A DNA stretch of 64,000 nt, taken from assembly GCA_963422445.2 (NCBI GenBank), contig OY729512.2, positions 2,542,001-2,606,000 of the forward strand. Direction: 5' to 3'. The notes beneath the pieces are model-generated. The model worked only from the letters and a program-made list of their open reading frames with translations. It was not told the origin of the DNA and ran no database searches. Source of the DNA: G963422445 sp963422445. GTDB taxonomy: Bacteria > Pseudomonadota > Alphaproteobacteria > Thalassobaculales > Thalassobaculaceae. Shown here piece after piece: positions 46,724 through 56,111 of the stretch (the stretch's first letter is position 1; every line of letters begins with the position of its first letter). Made by a program: the position numbers and the translations under genes.

Positions 46724-47571
46724 ATAGTGTCGTCATGAGTGATGTTTATCTGTACTATCTGTCGAATTCACTCGATGGTTCTTGGAGGCGACTCATGGGA
46801 TTGGCTCATCGGCGTCACGACATTTCGGACAGGGTCTGGCTGTTGCTGGAGCCTCATCTGCCTGGTCGAGCGGGACGTTGGGGTGGAGTGGCACAGGATA
46901 ATCGACGGTTCATTAATGCTGTCTTCTGGATTCTGCGTACCGGCGCCCCCTGGCGTGATGTGCCGCCAGACTATGGAGACTGGAAAAATACCCATCGTCG
47001 GTTCTGTCGCTGGCGGGACAAGGGGCTCTGGGGGGCGTTGCTGGAGCCTCTGGTGGATGAGCCGGACGATGAGTGGCTGATGATTGACGCCAGTCATCTT
47101 AAGGTCCATCCCCATGCGAGCGGTGCGGTCGGTGGCAATCAGGCGATGGGTCGCACAAAAGGGGGCTGAACACGAAGCTGCACCTGGCTGTGGACGCGCA
47201 TGGGATGCCGGTACGGGCGTTGGTGACCGAGGGGACGGCAGCAGATTGCAGTCAAGCGGTCGAGCTGATTGAAGGGATAGATGCCGAGTATTTGTTGGCG
47301 GACAAGGCCTATGACACGAATGCCATCCTGTCTTATTGTGAGGAGCATGAAGTTATTCCAGTGGTTCCGCCGAAGCGCAACCGCAAGCACCCCAGAGCGT
47401 ATGATGTCCATCTCTACCGGCACCGGCATTTGGTGGAGAACGCCTTTCTGTGGCTCAAGCGCTGGCGTGGGATTGCCACGCGATACGCCAAGAATGCCGC
47501 ATCGTTCCTCGCCGCGGTGCAGATTCGGTGTCTGGCGCTCTGGGCTGGTATTTCGTGACGACACTATCTAG
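46720..47571 (+). mobile_element. IS5-family element X copy 4, intact, second of a tandem pair
   Basis: CTAG at 46720-46723 and 47568-47571; 852 bp. It ends 29 bp before the SDR start codon at 47601. Confidence 0.92.
46735..47558 (+). CDS. IS5-X transposase orfA-orfB (probable -1 frameshift fusion)
   Basis: OrfA (46735-47169, 144 residues) has the DUF4096-type RTGAPWRDVPPDYGDWKNTHRRFCRW and the first Asp in WLMIDASHLKVHPH. It ends GRTKGG. OrfB (about 47167-47558) follows in the -1 frame with LNTKLHLAVDAHGMP, LLADKAYDTNAI (second Asp) and HLVENAFLWLKRWRGIATRYAK (Glu). The switch fits slippage on A-AAA-GGG at about 47155-47161, as in other IS427-group IS5 elements. It is the only copy able to produce the full fusion, so it could mobilise the others in trans. 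Confidence 0.85.
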
Positions 47572-47600
47572 CGTATCGTCGAATACGTCAGATTGCACGG

Positions 47601-48374
47601 ATGAATTTGCCGATGAAAAGTCAGGAACGCCGAGGACTGTTAATCGTGATCGGTGACAGCCGTGGAATCGGGGCAGCGACCGCAATCCGCGCGGCCCGTA
47701 ACGGCTGGGATATTGCGGTGAACTATGTTCATGATGCGGGCGCTGCAACAAAGGTGGCGCGGCAGGCGCGGGATGCCGGTGTTCGGGTCATGACGATCCA
47801 GGCCGATATGAATGCGCAGGATTATATCCTGCGCATGTTCGAGACGACCGAAGCCGAACTCAGTCCATTCAGGGATCTGGTGACGAACGCTGGCACCACT
47901 GGACGTTCGACCCGTGTTGAAGACATGTCGGCAGATGTCATGCGCCAGGTCATCGGACTGAATGTGATTGGTCTGATGTTGTGTTGTCGGGAGGCAGTCC
48001 GGCGAATGTCGACCGGGCGGGGTGGTTCCGGAGGCCGGATTGTCAATGTCGCATCGGCGGCGTCTCGGCCCGGCGGTCCGAACGAGTTTGCGCACTATGC
48101 TGCTTCGAAGGGCGCCGTCGATTCCTTTACCCTCGGACTGGCTCGCGAGGTGGCGAGCGAAGGAGTCCTGGTCAATGCCGTTTCGCCAGGCATGATCGAT
48201 ACCGAAATTCATGCAGCGGCCGGATTGCCGAATCGGGCGGAGAAAGCTGTGCCGGGGATCCCCATAAAGCGGGTCGGGCAGGCCGAAGGGGTCGCCGAGG
48301 CGATTGTATGGCTTCTCAGCGCCGGGGCGAGTTATTGCGCGGGCAGCATCATCGACGTGACCGGCGGACGTTAG
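47601..48374 (+). CDS. short-chain dehydrogenase/reductase (SDR)
   Basis: The 257-residue classical SDR of the glucose-1-dehydrogenase/FabG-like group probably catalyses NAD(P)H-dependent oxidation or reduction of an alcohol or ketone. The glycine-rich motif reads VIGDSRGIGAA; classical members have TGGSRGIG, so Thr is Ile and a Gly is Asp. VTNAGTTG, the Ser region NVASAASRPGG, the catalytic pair YAASK and the PG-motif VSPGMIDTEIH are normal, as is the C-terminal GSIIDVTGGR. Alternative start ATG 47613. An IS5-X tandem ends 29 bp upstream, so its promoter is probably altered. It lies 12 bp before zapE. Confidence 0.88.
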   Translation: MNLPMKSQERRGLLIVIGDSRGIGAATAIRAARNGWDIAVNYVHDAGAATKVARQARDAGVRVMTIQADMNAQDYILRMFETTEAELSPFRDLVTNAGTTGRSTRVEDMSADVMRQVIGLNVIGLMLCCREAVRRMSTGRGGSGGRIVNVASAASRPGGPNEFAHYAASKGAVDSFTLGLAREVASEGVLVNAVSPGMIDTEIHAAAGLPNRAEKAVPGIPIKRVGQAEGVAEAIVWLLSAGASYCAGSIIDVTGGR

Positions 48375-48386
48375 ATTCATTCTGCC

Positions 48387-49520
48387 ATGACAGGTTCGAA
48401 AGGTCCGATGGACCGCTATCAGGCATTGGTAGAGGCCGGCAGGTTTGCGCCGGATCCGGCCCAGGAGGGCGCGGTCAGGGCGCTTCAGGGTTTGCACGAA
48501 CGGCTGAAAGGGTATCGGCCGGAGGCCGCGCAATCAGGTCTGGCGGCGAGATTGCGTTTCCTGTGCCTACGGCCTTTGCCGGCGCCACGCGGCCTCTACA
48601 TTCACGGCGCGGTTGGCCGCGGCAAATCGATGTTGATGGATATGTTTTTCGATGGCGCCGAGGTCGCCCGCAAACGACGGATGCATTTCCATGCCTTCAT
48701 GCAGGAGGCTCACGATTTCATTCACGACTGGCGGCGCAATCAAGGTTCCAGCGCAGCGGAACCGATCGGTCCGACGGCAGAACGGTTGGCGGACAGAAAC
48801 TGGCTTCTGTGTTTTGACGAGTTCGAAGTGCGGGACATCGCCGATGCCATGATTGTCTCACGGCTGTTCGGAGCAATGTTCGAACTTGGCGTTGTGGTGG
48901 TCGCGACCTCGAACCGCCGTCCCGACCAGCTCTACAGGCACGGCCTGCAGCGGGATCGGTTCCTGCCGTTCATCGAGATCCTGAAATCCCGGCTCGACGT
49001 CTTTCATCTCACGGATGGCCTCGACTACCGTCTGGAACAGTTGCGGGCTATGGATGTTTATCATGTGCCCGTCGGGCCTGCGACGGATGCGGAGCTCGAC
49101 AGGGCGTTTTGCGCGTTGACCGACGGCCGGTCGGGCGGTTCCGAAAGCATCGAGTTTCGCGGGCGCCATATTGTGGTCCCCAAAGCGTGCGGGGCCGTGG
49201 CCCGGTTTGATTTTGCCGATCTCTGTGAATCGCCGCTCGGCCCGGGCGATTTTCTTGCCATCGCAAACCGTTACCGGTCCATCGTGATTTCGGGTATCCC
49301 GATCATGAATGCCGAGCGGCGCGATGCTGCGCGCCGGTTCATTACCATGATTGATACGTTTTACGACAATCACGTGCATGTCGTGCTTTCGGCCGATGGA
49401 CCGCCGCAGGAACTCTATGTTGGTAACGACTGGGGGTTCGAGTTTGGTCGGACCATTTCAAGACTCATGGAGATGCAGTCGGTAAACTACATTGAAGTCG
49501 CTCGCCAAGGCGTCAGCTAA
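48387..49520 (+). CDS. zapE: cell division protein ZapE (AFG1-like ATPase)
   Basis: The 377-residue P-loop ATPase has Walker A IHGAVGRGKSMLMD (near residue 73), the family segment HFHAFMQEAH, Walker B LLCFDEFEVRDIADAMI, sensor VVVATSNRRPDQLYRHGLQRDRFLPFI and the C-terminal YDNHVHVVLSAD. In proteobacteria ZapE associates with the FtsZ ring under low oxygen or stress. In many alphaproteobacteria it directly precedes mdh-sucCD-sucAB; here 10 kb of IS DNA separates it from mdh. Confidence 0.93.
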   Translation: MTGSKGPMDRYQALVEAGRFAPDPAQEGAVRALQGLHERLKGYRPEAAQSGLAARLRFLCLRPLPAPRGLYIHGAVGRGKSMLMDMFFDGAEVARKRRMHFHAFMQEAHDFIHDWRRNQGSSAAEPIGPTAERLADRNWLLCFDEFEVRDIADAMIVSRLFGAMFELGVVVVATSNRRPDQLYRHGLQRDRFLPFIEILKSRLDVFHLTDGLDYRLEQLRAMDVYHVPVGPATDAELDRAFCALTDGRSGGSESIEFRGRHIVVPKACGAVARFDFADLCESPLGPGDFLAIANRYRSIVISGIPIMNAERRDAARRFITMIDTFYDNHVHVVLSADGPPQELYVGNDWGFEFGRTISRLMEMQSVNYIEVARQGVS

Positions 49521-49779
49521 CATTTGGTGATTTGCTGCAAGATCCGGTGCTCTGTCGCGGTGCCGCCGCCTGTGGCGTTGATATGAGATCAGGGGATGCT
49601 CCAACCCACAAAATGCAGTATGACAGAGTATGGGTACACTAGATCAGGAGTATCCCGATGCCAGTATCGCTGTTACCGTCCGCCGGGCCCAGCCCGTTAT
49701 CCACAGCGGGGGCCATCGCGGTTCCAGTTTAGGGTTTGGGTGAATCCGAATCGGCCCGAGTCCAAGAAGGAGAACCACG

Positions 49780-50952
49780 ATGGCCGACGACATGATGACC
49801 CTGCGGGGTCTGTTGGAAAAGAGTTCGGATACCGATCTGTTGCGCGAGATGATCGGCTTCTCGGCCCAGCGCCTGATGGAGCTGGAGGTGCAGGGCCTGA
49901 CCGGCGCCGCGCATGGCGAGCGGACGCCGGAGCGGATTAACCAGCGCAACGGCTACCGCGCTCGGCCCTGGGGGGACGCGGGCCGGCACGGTCGATCTGA
50001 AGATCCCGAAGCTACGCAAGGGGAGCTACTTCCCCGGCTTCCTGGAGCCCCGTCGGACGGCGGAGAAGGCGCTCACGGCGGTGATCCAGGAGGCCTACAT
50101 CCAAGGGGTATCGACCCGCTCGGTCGATGACCTGGTTCAGGCCATGGGCATGAGCGGCATCTCGAAGAGCCAGGTCTCGAGGCTTTGCGGGGAGATCGAC
50201 GACAAGATCCGCAGCTTCCTCGGCCGCCCGCTTGAGGGCGACTGGCCCTGCCTCTGGCTGGATGCGACCTATGTGAAGGTGCGTGAGGCTGGGCGCATCG
50301 TCCCGGTCGCGGTCAACGACCAGGGCCGGCGCGAGGTGCTCGGCATGGCGGTCGGCGCGCCGAGACCTTCTGGACCGAGTTCTTGCGCTCCCTTACCAGG
50401 CGCGGGCTCAGCGGCGTGCAACTGGTGATCTCCGACGACCACAAGGGCTTGAAGGTCGCCACCAGCTGGATCCTCGGCGCCACTTGGCAGCGCTGCCGCG
50501 TGCACTTCATGCGCAACCTGCTGGCCCATGCCGGCAAGCAGGGCCGGCGCGTCGTCTCCGCCTTCGTCGCCACCGCCTTCGCCCAGGACGACGCCGAGGC
50601 CGCCGCCGCACAGTGGCGCCTGATCGCCGACCAGCTCAGAGCCAAGGCACCCAAGCTGGCGGCCATCATGGACGAGGCTCAGCACGACGTCCTCGCCTGC
50701 ATGAGTTTCCCCAAGGAGCACCGGGCCAAGCTCCACTCGACCAACCCGCTCGAACGCGTCAACGGTGAGATCAAGCGACGCACCAATGTCGTCGACATCT
50801 TCCCCAACGAGGACGTCATCACCCGCCTGGTCGGCGTCGTGCTGCTCGAGCAGAACGACGAATGGACCGTCGGAAGGAGGTACATGACGCTGGAATCGAT
50901 CGCTCCCCTGAGCGACAATCTCACGATCAAGCTGTCCGCCGTGGCAGCCTGA
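49780..50952 (+). pseudogene. IS256-family transposase, two frameshifts
   Basis: From ATG 49780 (AAGAAGGAG upstream) the frame reads MADDMMTLRGLLEKSSDTDL and ERTPERINQRNGYRAR. A G run near 49972 has one base too many, and the frame moves to TVDLKIPKLRKGSYFPGF, VDDLVQAMGMSGISKSQVSRL and LWLDATYVKVRE (first Asp). A second shift near 50360 leads to FLRSLTRRGLSGVQLVISDDHKGL (second Asp), TWQRCRVHFMRNLLAH and STNPLERVNGEIKRRTNVV (Glu). These are the Mutator/IS256 signatures. The 3' end of the element is about 51018, next to the ISKra4 copy. Confidence 0.88.
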
Positions 50953-50973
50953 AAACCCGACCCTATCCGCCGG

Positions 50974-52045
50974 ATGCCGCGTAAAGCGCGAGCCTCTTAC
51001 ACCACCGCACGGGACACGATCTCCGATGACAAGCCCAGGCCGGATGTTGACCTCGTTTTCGCGGCTTTGAAGACGCAGGCCAAAACGACATTGAATGATG
51101 TGGGCTGCCACGTCCCGTTCAAGGGTTATCGACGTGTTGCTCCGATCCGACACACGATCGTGTCGTCCCTGGGTCCGGTCGTGTCTCTGCGGCCGCGCTA
51201 TCGCTGTTCAGGCGTGTCGATATCGCTTGGTCCGGTTGATGAGAGCCTGGATCTTGTCGCGGATTATCCGACCGGTCCGGCGGCGGAGATCGGATCTTTC
51301 ATGATGGGGGAATGCACGCCGCGCGACTGTGTCGATAGTCTTGAGAGAGTTGGCGGCATGAGACCGTCTGTCAGCATGCTTCAGCGTCTGATGGTGAGGA
51401 TCCATGAGACTTGGGGGTCGATCCGCGAACCGGTTCTGTCCGGTCTCCGGGCCAGGGAGGGCATTCCGGCGGCGACGCGGAGCGTGACGGTGTCGCTGGA
51501 CGGCATCATGGTGCCGCTTCAGCCGCGGGCCCGGTCGCATCCGGACGCGGCCTGGCGGGAGGCATCCTGTGGCACGGTCAGGTTTTACGACAGCGCCGGT
51601 CACCAATTGAAGATGCAGTATTTCGGTTGCATGCCGGAGGCTGGCAAGGGCGATCTGAAAGCGGAACTCGCGGCCGAAGTGGCGCATATCCGCACCCTGC
51701 GTCCGGACAGTCTGATCGCCGCCGATGCCGCACGGGACAACCGGACCGTCCTGGAGAGCCTTGAGCCGGACGTCCAGGGGGTCGATTACTGGCACGCCTG
51801 CCAGCATCTCAAGACGGTCGCGGACCATGCCGCGGACACGGACTGGTACGAAACGCATCGCGACCTCCTGCTCGATGATCCGGATGGTGCCGGCCGGGTT
51901 ATCGCGGCGATCGGGGCTCTTCTGAAAACCGCCTCGTCCGACCATGCCGATCTCGAGCGGGAACTGGCTTTCTTCAAGCGCAACCGTCACCGCATGGGCT
52001 ATCATGAGTTGCGATCCCGGACCTTGATCGTGGGGTCCGGCACCT
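50974..52045 (+). pseudogene. ISKra4-family transposase copy 2, N-terminal part
   Basis: A continuous frame of about 357 residues: KPRPDVDLVFAALKTQAKTT, DVGCHVPFKGYRRVAPIRH, SVTVSLDGIMVPLQPRAR (first Asp), LRPDSLIAADAARDNRTVLESL (second Asp), VDYWHACQHLKTVADHAADT and ELAFFKRNRHRMGYHELRSR, ending at GSGT where the inserted IS begins. The true start may lie downstream of 50974, because the first residues overlap the IS256 end. Confidence 0.8.
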
Positions 52046-54373
52046 TTCAATAGGACACAGTTAACAAGGTAATGCCGGTTCTGCATGTTCTGGGCATGCA
52101 GATTGGGCTTCGGCATTTCAGCGCCGGTACGATTGAGTGGCTGAAGGGGGCGTCCGGCGAGACGGGCCGGACGCGCCATTCGCTGGCGCGCGAGTTGTGC
52201 GAGCGCGAGAACTGGCGCAACCCTCGGGGCGTTCCGTGTCTTGCCCAAGCGAGCAAGGCTCTGTCGCGGCTGGCGGACAAGGTGGGCATTTGGTTGCCCG
52301 AGGCGCGGGCGATGCCGTGCCGGACGCCGGGAACGGTGGGCGGCGAGGTCGAGCGGGGCTATCCGGACCTGGAACTGAGGTGCGGGCTGTCGGAGCTTGG
52401 GGAGGTCACGCTGGTCCCGGTCGGCGATGCGGCGGACAAGCGCTCGTGGCGGGAGATGATGGAGAGCCATCATCCGCAGGGGTGGTCGCGAAGGCCGGGT
52501 GCGGTGCTGAACTGGTGGATCGTTTCGTCGGTTCACGGCCGCCTTGGCGGCATCGGCTTCTGCGCCGCGAGCTGGCATCAGGCGGCCCGCGACGCCTTCA
52601 TCGGCTGGTCGGCTGCGGCGCGGGTCGCCAACCTGACGCAGCTGGTCAACCAGCATCGCTTTCTCCTGCTGCCCGGCGTCCGGGTCGACAATCTGGCGTC
52701 GCATGTGCTGGCGCTGTCGACGGCGCGCCTGGCCGGCGACTGGCAGGCGGCGCATGGGGCCGTGCCGTTGGCCGCCTACACTTATGTGGGTCCCGAGCGG
52801 CGCGGCACCTGCTACCGCGCGGCGGGCTGGAAGTGTTGCGCCGAGCGGACCTCGGGGTCTCCGCCGGGGCGCCGCGCGGCGGCGCCGAAATCGGTGTGGA
52901 TCAAGCCCTTGGCCGAGGGCTGGCGGGACGCCTTGTGCCGGGAGCCGGCGCCCATCCTCGGCACGACGCCCGAGCCCTGCCGGGTCAAAGGCGCGGACTG
53001 GGCCGACTTCGAGTACGGCCGCAGCTCGCATCCCGACGGCCGCCTGCGCAAGCGGCTGTTGGCGATGGGCCGGGCATGGGAGAATGCCCCCGGTGCGTCC
53101 CTGCCCGTGATCTTTCCCGCAGAGGCGGAGCAGAAGGCCGCCTACCGGCTGCTGTCCAACGACAGGATCAAGATGGACGACATTCTTCAACCCCACCGCG
53201 AGGCGACGGTCGAGCGCTGCCGGCTGGAGCCGGTGGTCCTCGCCATCCAGGACACCACGACGCTGAACTACAACGGCCACCGCAAGACCACGGGCCTGGT
53301 GGACCTCGGCGGCGGCGGCTCGGGAACAAGGGGGATCCTCGCCCATGTCGGGCTTGCGATCAGCGAAACCCGGCGTCCGCTCGGGGTGTTCGAACTCAAC
53401 GCCACCCAGCGCGACGGCGCGGACGCGGCCGGCGAGGCCGAGCCGGAGAGCGTGCGCTGGCTGCGCCGGCTCGAGAGCGCCGGGCAGCTCGCGATGGCCT
53501 GTCCCGACACCCGCGTGGTCACGGTCTGCGACCGTGAGGGCGACATATGGGAGATGTTCTGCAAGGCGCGCGAGAGCGGCGACGGGCTGTTGATCCGCTC
53601 CGACCGCGGCCGGCAGCGCCGGGCTGTCGTCGACGGCAAGACACCGGACTTGTGGGACGTCGTGGCGGCGCAGCCGGTGCTGGGGACGAAAACCATCGAA
53701 CTCCTCCCCTGCGGCGGTCCCCGCAGACGCCGCAGGCGCAAGGCCCGCCTCGACCTGCGCGCCGCCGAGGAACAGGGCCAACCAGGCGCCGCTGCCCATG
53801 CTCGCCGTCTCGGTCCAGGAACCCGACCCGCCGAAGCGCTGCAAGCCGCTCCACTGGCTCTTGCTCACCACCGAGGGCGAGGCCGACATCGACAACGCCC
53901 GGCGCATCGTTGCCTGGTACGAGGCGCGCTGGACCGTCGAGGAATACTTCAGGATCCTCAAGGTCGGCACCCGCGTCGAGGATCGCAGGCTCGACGACGC
54001 CGACGACCTGCGAAAGTGTCTCGCCTTCGACGGCGTCACCGCATGGCGCGTCATGGACCTCGAACGCCTCGCCCGCGACAAGCCTCACATGCCCGCGCGC
54101 GAGCGCTTCACCGAGCACGAAATCAACGTCCTCTAAGTCTGGCTCAGATACCATCGCATCATCCGCGCCCCGCCCGGCAAGCCTCCCGACATCCGCACCG
54201 TCGTGGTCGACCTCGCACGCGTCGCAGGCTTCCATCCCAGCAAGCAACAGCCCCTCCCCGGAACCGAGAAAATCTGGCAGGCATGGCAGCAATACAAAGC
54301 CGGAATCGACTTCATCAACGCATGGAACAACATCCAATGAACGGAACCTTCTCAGCAGTGGGAGATTGATAGG
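52046..54373 (+). mobile_element. IS4-superfamily (Tn5-like) element with DUF4338 fusion
   Basis: The left tip reads TTTCAATAGG and the right tip is the complement of CCTATCAATC. CCGGCACC occurs on both sides (ending at 52045; starting near 54375) as target duplication within the ISKra4 sequence GTCCGGCACCGTTGAAG. About 2.33 kb. Confidence 0.72.
52072..54340 (+). pseudogene. DUF4338 (DruA-like) - Tn5-type transposase fusion, frameshifted
   Basis: The N-terminal 300 residues form DUF4338: HSLARELCERENWRNPRG, GGIGFCAASWHQAARDAFIGW, NLTQLVNQHRFLLLPGVRVDNLASHVLAL and ERRGTCYRAAGWKC. Next comes the Tn5-type DNA-binding segment ADWADFEYGRSSHPDGRLRKRL and EQKAAYRLLSNDRIKMDDIL. The catalytic core follows: LEPVVLAIQDTTTLNYNGHR (first Asp), VVTVCDREGDIWEMF (second Asp) and, in another frame after about 53780, AWYEARWTVEEYFRILKVGTRVEDRRL (Glu of the YREK-like motif). 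A stop at 54134 precedes the C-terminal VWLRYHRIIRAPPGKPPDI to TGA 54338. One frameshift and one nonsense codon make it inactive. Confidence 0.82.
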
Positions 54374-54583
54374 GCCGGCACCGTTGAAGCCGCCAACAAG
54401 GTTCTGGTCACGCAGCGGATGAAACGGTCGGGGATGCGGACAGTTGATGGCGGTCAAGGGATCCTGAGCATCCGGGCTCTGCTGAAGTCCGGTCGCTTCA
54501 ATGCCGCATGGTTTGAAATCCTGAACAGCATGACGGCGCGTAATGATAATGCACCATATTGTAAAAACCTTCTCGTAGCTTGA
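54374..54583 (+). pseudogene. ISKra4 transposase copy 2, C-terminal part
   Basis: It continues GTVEAANKVLVTQRMKRSGMR and GGQGILSIRALLKSGRFNAAWFEIL to the natural stop at 54581-54583. It joins the frame broken at 52045. Confidence 0.82.
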
Positions 54584-54619
54584 GATGAAGAAAATAACAA
54601 AAAATGAAGCTGTTACGAA

Positions 54620-54841
54620 GGCTCAATTCGCAGTTCGTAGGCATAACTCGACCAAGTCTGTAGCCAAACCACGCTCCATGGCGCGGAGGGCGGGCAATTC
54701 ATGGCTTGAGCCGCTTGAGGTGGTTGTGGAGACCGCTGATGACCATCTCGATCAACCCTCGCAGGAGGCCCGCTTTTCTGGTGCCCGCCGTAGATGACTG
54801 TAGCCTCCATCAGGGCATGTCTACGAAACACGAATTGAGCC
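54620..54841. repeat. MITE-like element copy 2 (222 bp), with target duplication
   Basis: Ends GGCTCAATTCGCAGTTCG and the complement of GGCTCAATTCGTGTTTCG. Flanks GTTACGAA and ATTACGAA form an 8-bp duplication with one mismatch. The matching position in ISKra4 copy 1 (about 26508-26520, reverse) is uninterrupted. Confidence 0.85.
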
Positions 54842-55195
54842 ATTACGAACTATCAAAGAAAAACAGGTGACGACGCTATAGTGGAACCACACCTTCTTGG
54901 ACCAGCAGCCGGTTTGCGGAATCGGCGCACGGGAATAGAGGCTGCAATTTATCTCACCAAGGAGCGGAAATCGAATGCTTTTTGCGGACAGGCCTGACAG
55001 TGGTGGCGGGATCGTTGCTGCCGTCGTCAAGCTATAGTGCACGACTGTACCCGCGCGGAATATCAAGCCGACAAGATCCGTGCCCGAATTCCCAGGCCAC
55101 GAGTTCAGGTGCCGGTAAGCGTTCGGGCGGGCCGTGGAGACGCTATCTGCTTGATGGTCGGCTTTCGCGTGCTCTGGATGTCGTCGGCTGGGATT

Positions 55196-56100
55196 CTAGC
55201 GATTGAGGGTGCGCTGCCAATTTCTTCTGAGGGGCCGGAGCCAGACGTCCTTGCAGGGTTTGTTTTGGAGCTTGCCGCGGTCATAGCGTCTGCGCCCCTG
55301 CGTGGTCCCGACCCGTATCCTCCAGCCTGATGCCGGTAGACGGCGCCGGTGTAGCGCGGGGTCTCGACGAAGGTCTCGATGAGCACCGAGGTGATGTTGT
55401 AGCGCTTGCTCCAGTCCTTGGGTAGACGGCGGCGCACGATGGCGAGGATGTGCGAGCCGAGGTTGGGGATCTCGATCCAGGGCAGGATCAGGAACCGCGG
55501 GTTGTCGACCACCAGAGGGAGGTTTTTCTCGCGCTTCTCGGGCGTCCATCCGATGAACCTGTCGCGCGGAGCGCGCTTCCAGGCGGCGGTGGAGACGCCG
55601 AGCATGGCCAGCGGCCAGCCGTTTCGGTCGTGGACGGCGTAACGCATCCGGGCGCCAACCAGGGTCTTGTATCCGAGGTCGTGGTAGCGAGCGACGACCT
55701 CGTTCCACAGCTTGCCCTCGCGGGTTTCGCGAATGACGGGGCGCATCTCCAGCGTGCGGACCTCGTCGAGGGTGGTCGGGGCCGGGAACAGCGGCGCTTC
55801 GGTGTCGGGTCCGAAGATGATCGGGCGAGGCGGGTTGCGCCGCCCTCTCGGCGGCGGCAAAGCGATCACGCCGTCGCGGTGCATGGCGAGCATGGTGACG
55901 CGGGCCATCATGTCCTTGAGGCCGCCGTCGGGCTTGAGCCAGCCGATGCGCTGGCAGAACTCTCTCGACAACGCCGCGCGGTTCGGTTGGGGCTCGGTGG
56001 CGATCAGGGCGCGGAGCAGCGCCAACCGAACCGCGCGGCGTTGAAGTCGCGCCCGTAATAGCGGCACTCGATCGCGCCGCTCATCCCGGTGCCGCGAGTT
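55196..56100 (-). pseudogene. stand-alone DUF4338 (DruA-like) gene of the IS66 element
   Basis: The N-terminus IECRYYGRDF (from about 56100) is followed by a rearranged stretch due to the hairpin at 55969-56043. The long frame then gives LLRALIATEPQPNRAALSREFCQRIGW, RYHDLGYKTLVGARMRYAVHD, LGVSTAAWKRAPRDRFIGW, NPRFLILPWIEIPNLGSHILAIV, RRLPKDWSKRYNITSVLIETF and VETPRYTGAVYRHQAGG. One more shift near 55330 leads to KPCKDVWLRPLRRNWQRTLNR. This is the complete DUF4338 layout, about 300 residues. DruA is a component of Druantia anti-phage systems; no druB-E genes are present here, and linkage to a transposase suggests a transposition-related role. Confidence 0.8.
55969..56043. repeat. 22-bp perfect inverted repeat with a 31-nt loop in the DUF4338 gene
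   Basis: 55969-55990 and 56022-56043 are exact complements. The right arm takes the place of the codons expected between RDF and ALLRAL and breaks the frame. Confidence 0.92.
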
Positions 56101-56111
56101 TGAGCCGGCGC

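Larger units (their letters stand above)
51020..54885 (+). mobile_element. ISKra4-family element copy 2, carrying two insertions
   Basis: Homologous to copy 1 at 26.5-27.8 kb. A DUF4338-Tn5-like IS (52046-54373) splits the transposase, and a MITE (54620-54841) sits in the 3' non-coding part. The outer ends are approximate. Confidence 0.65.

Noticed and set aside
51208..54081. 957-residue minus-strand open frame
   Set aside because: Runs antisense across two different transposase genes and an IS junction; cannot be one gene.
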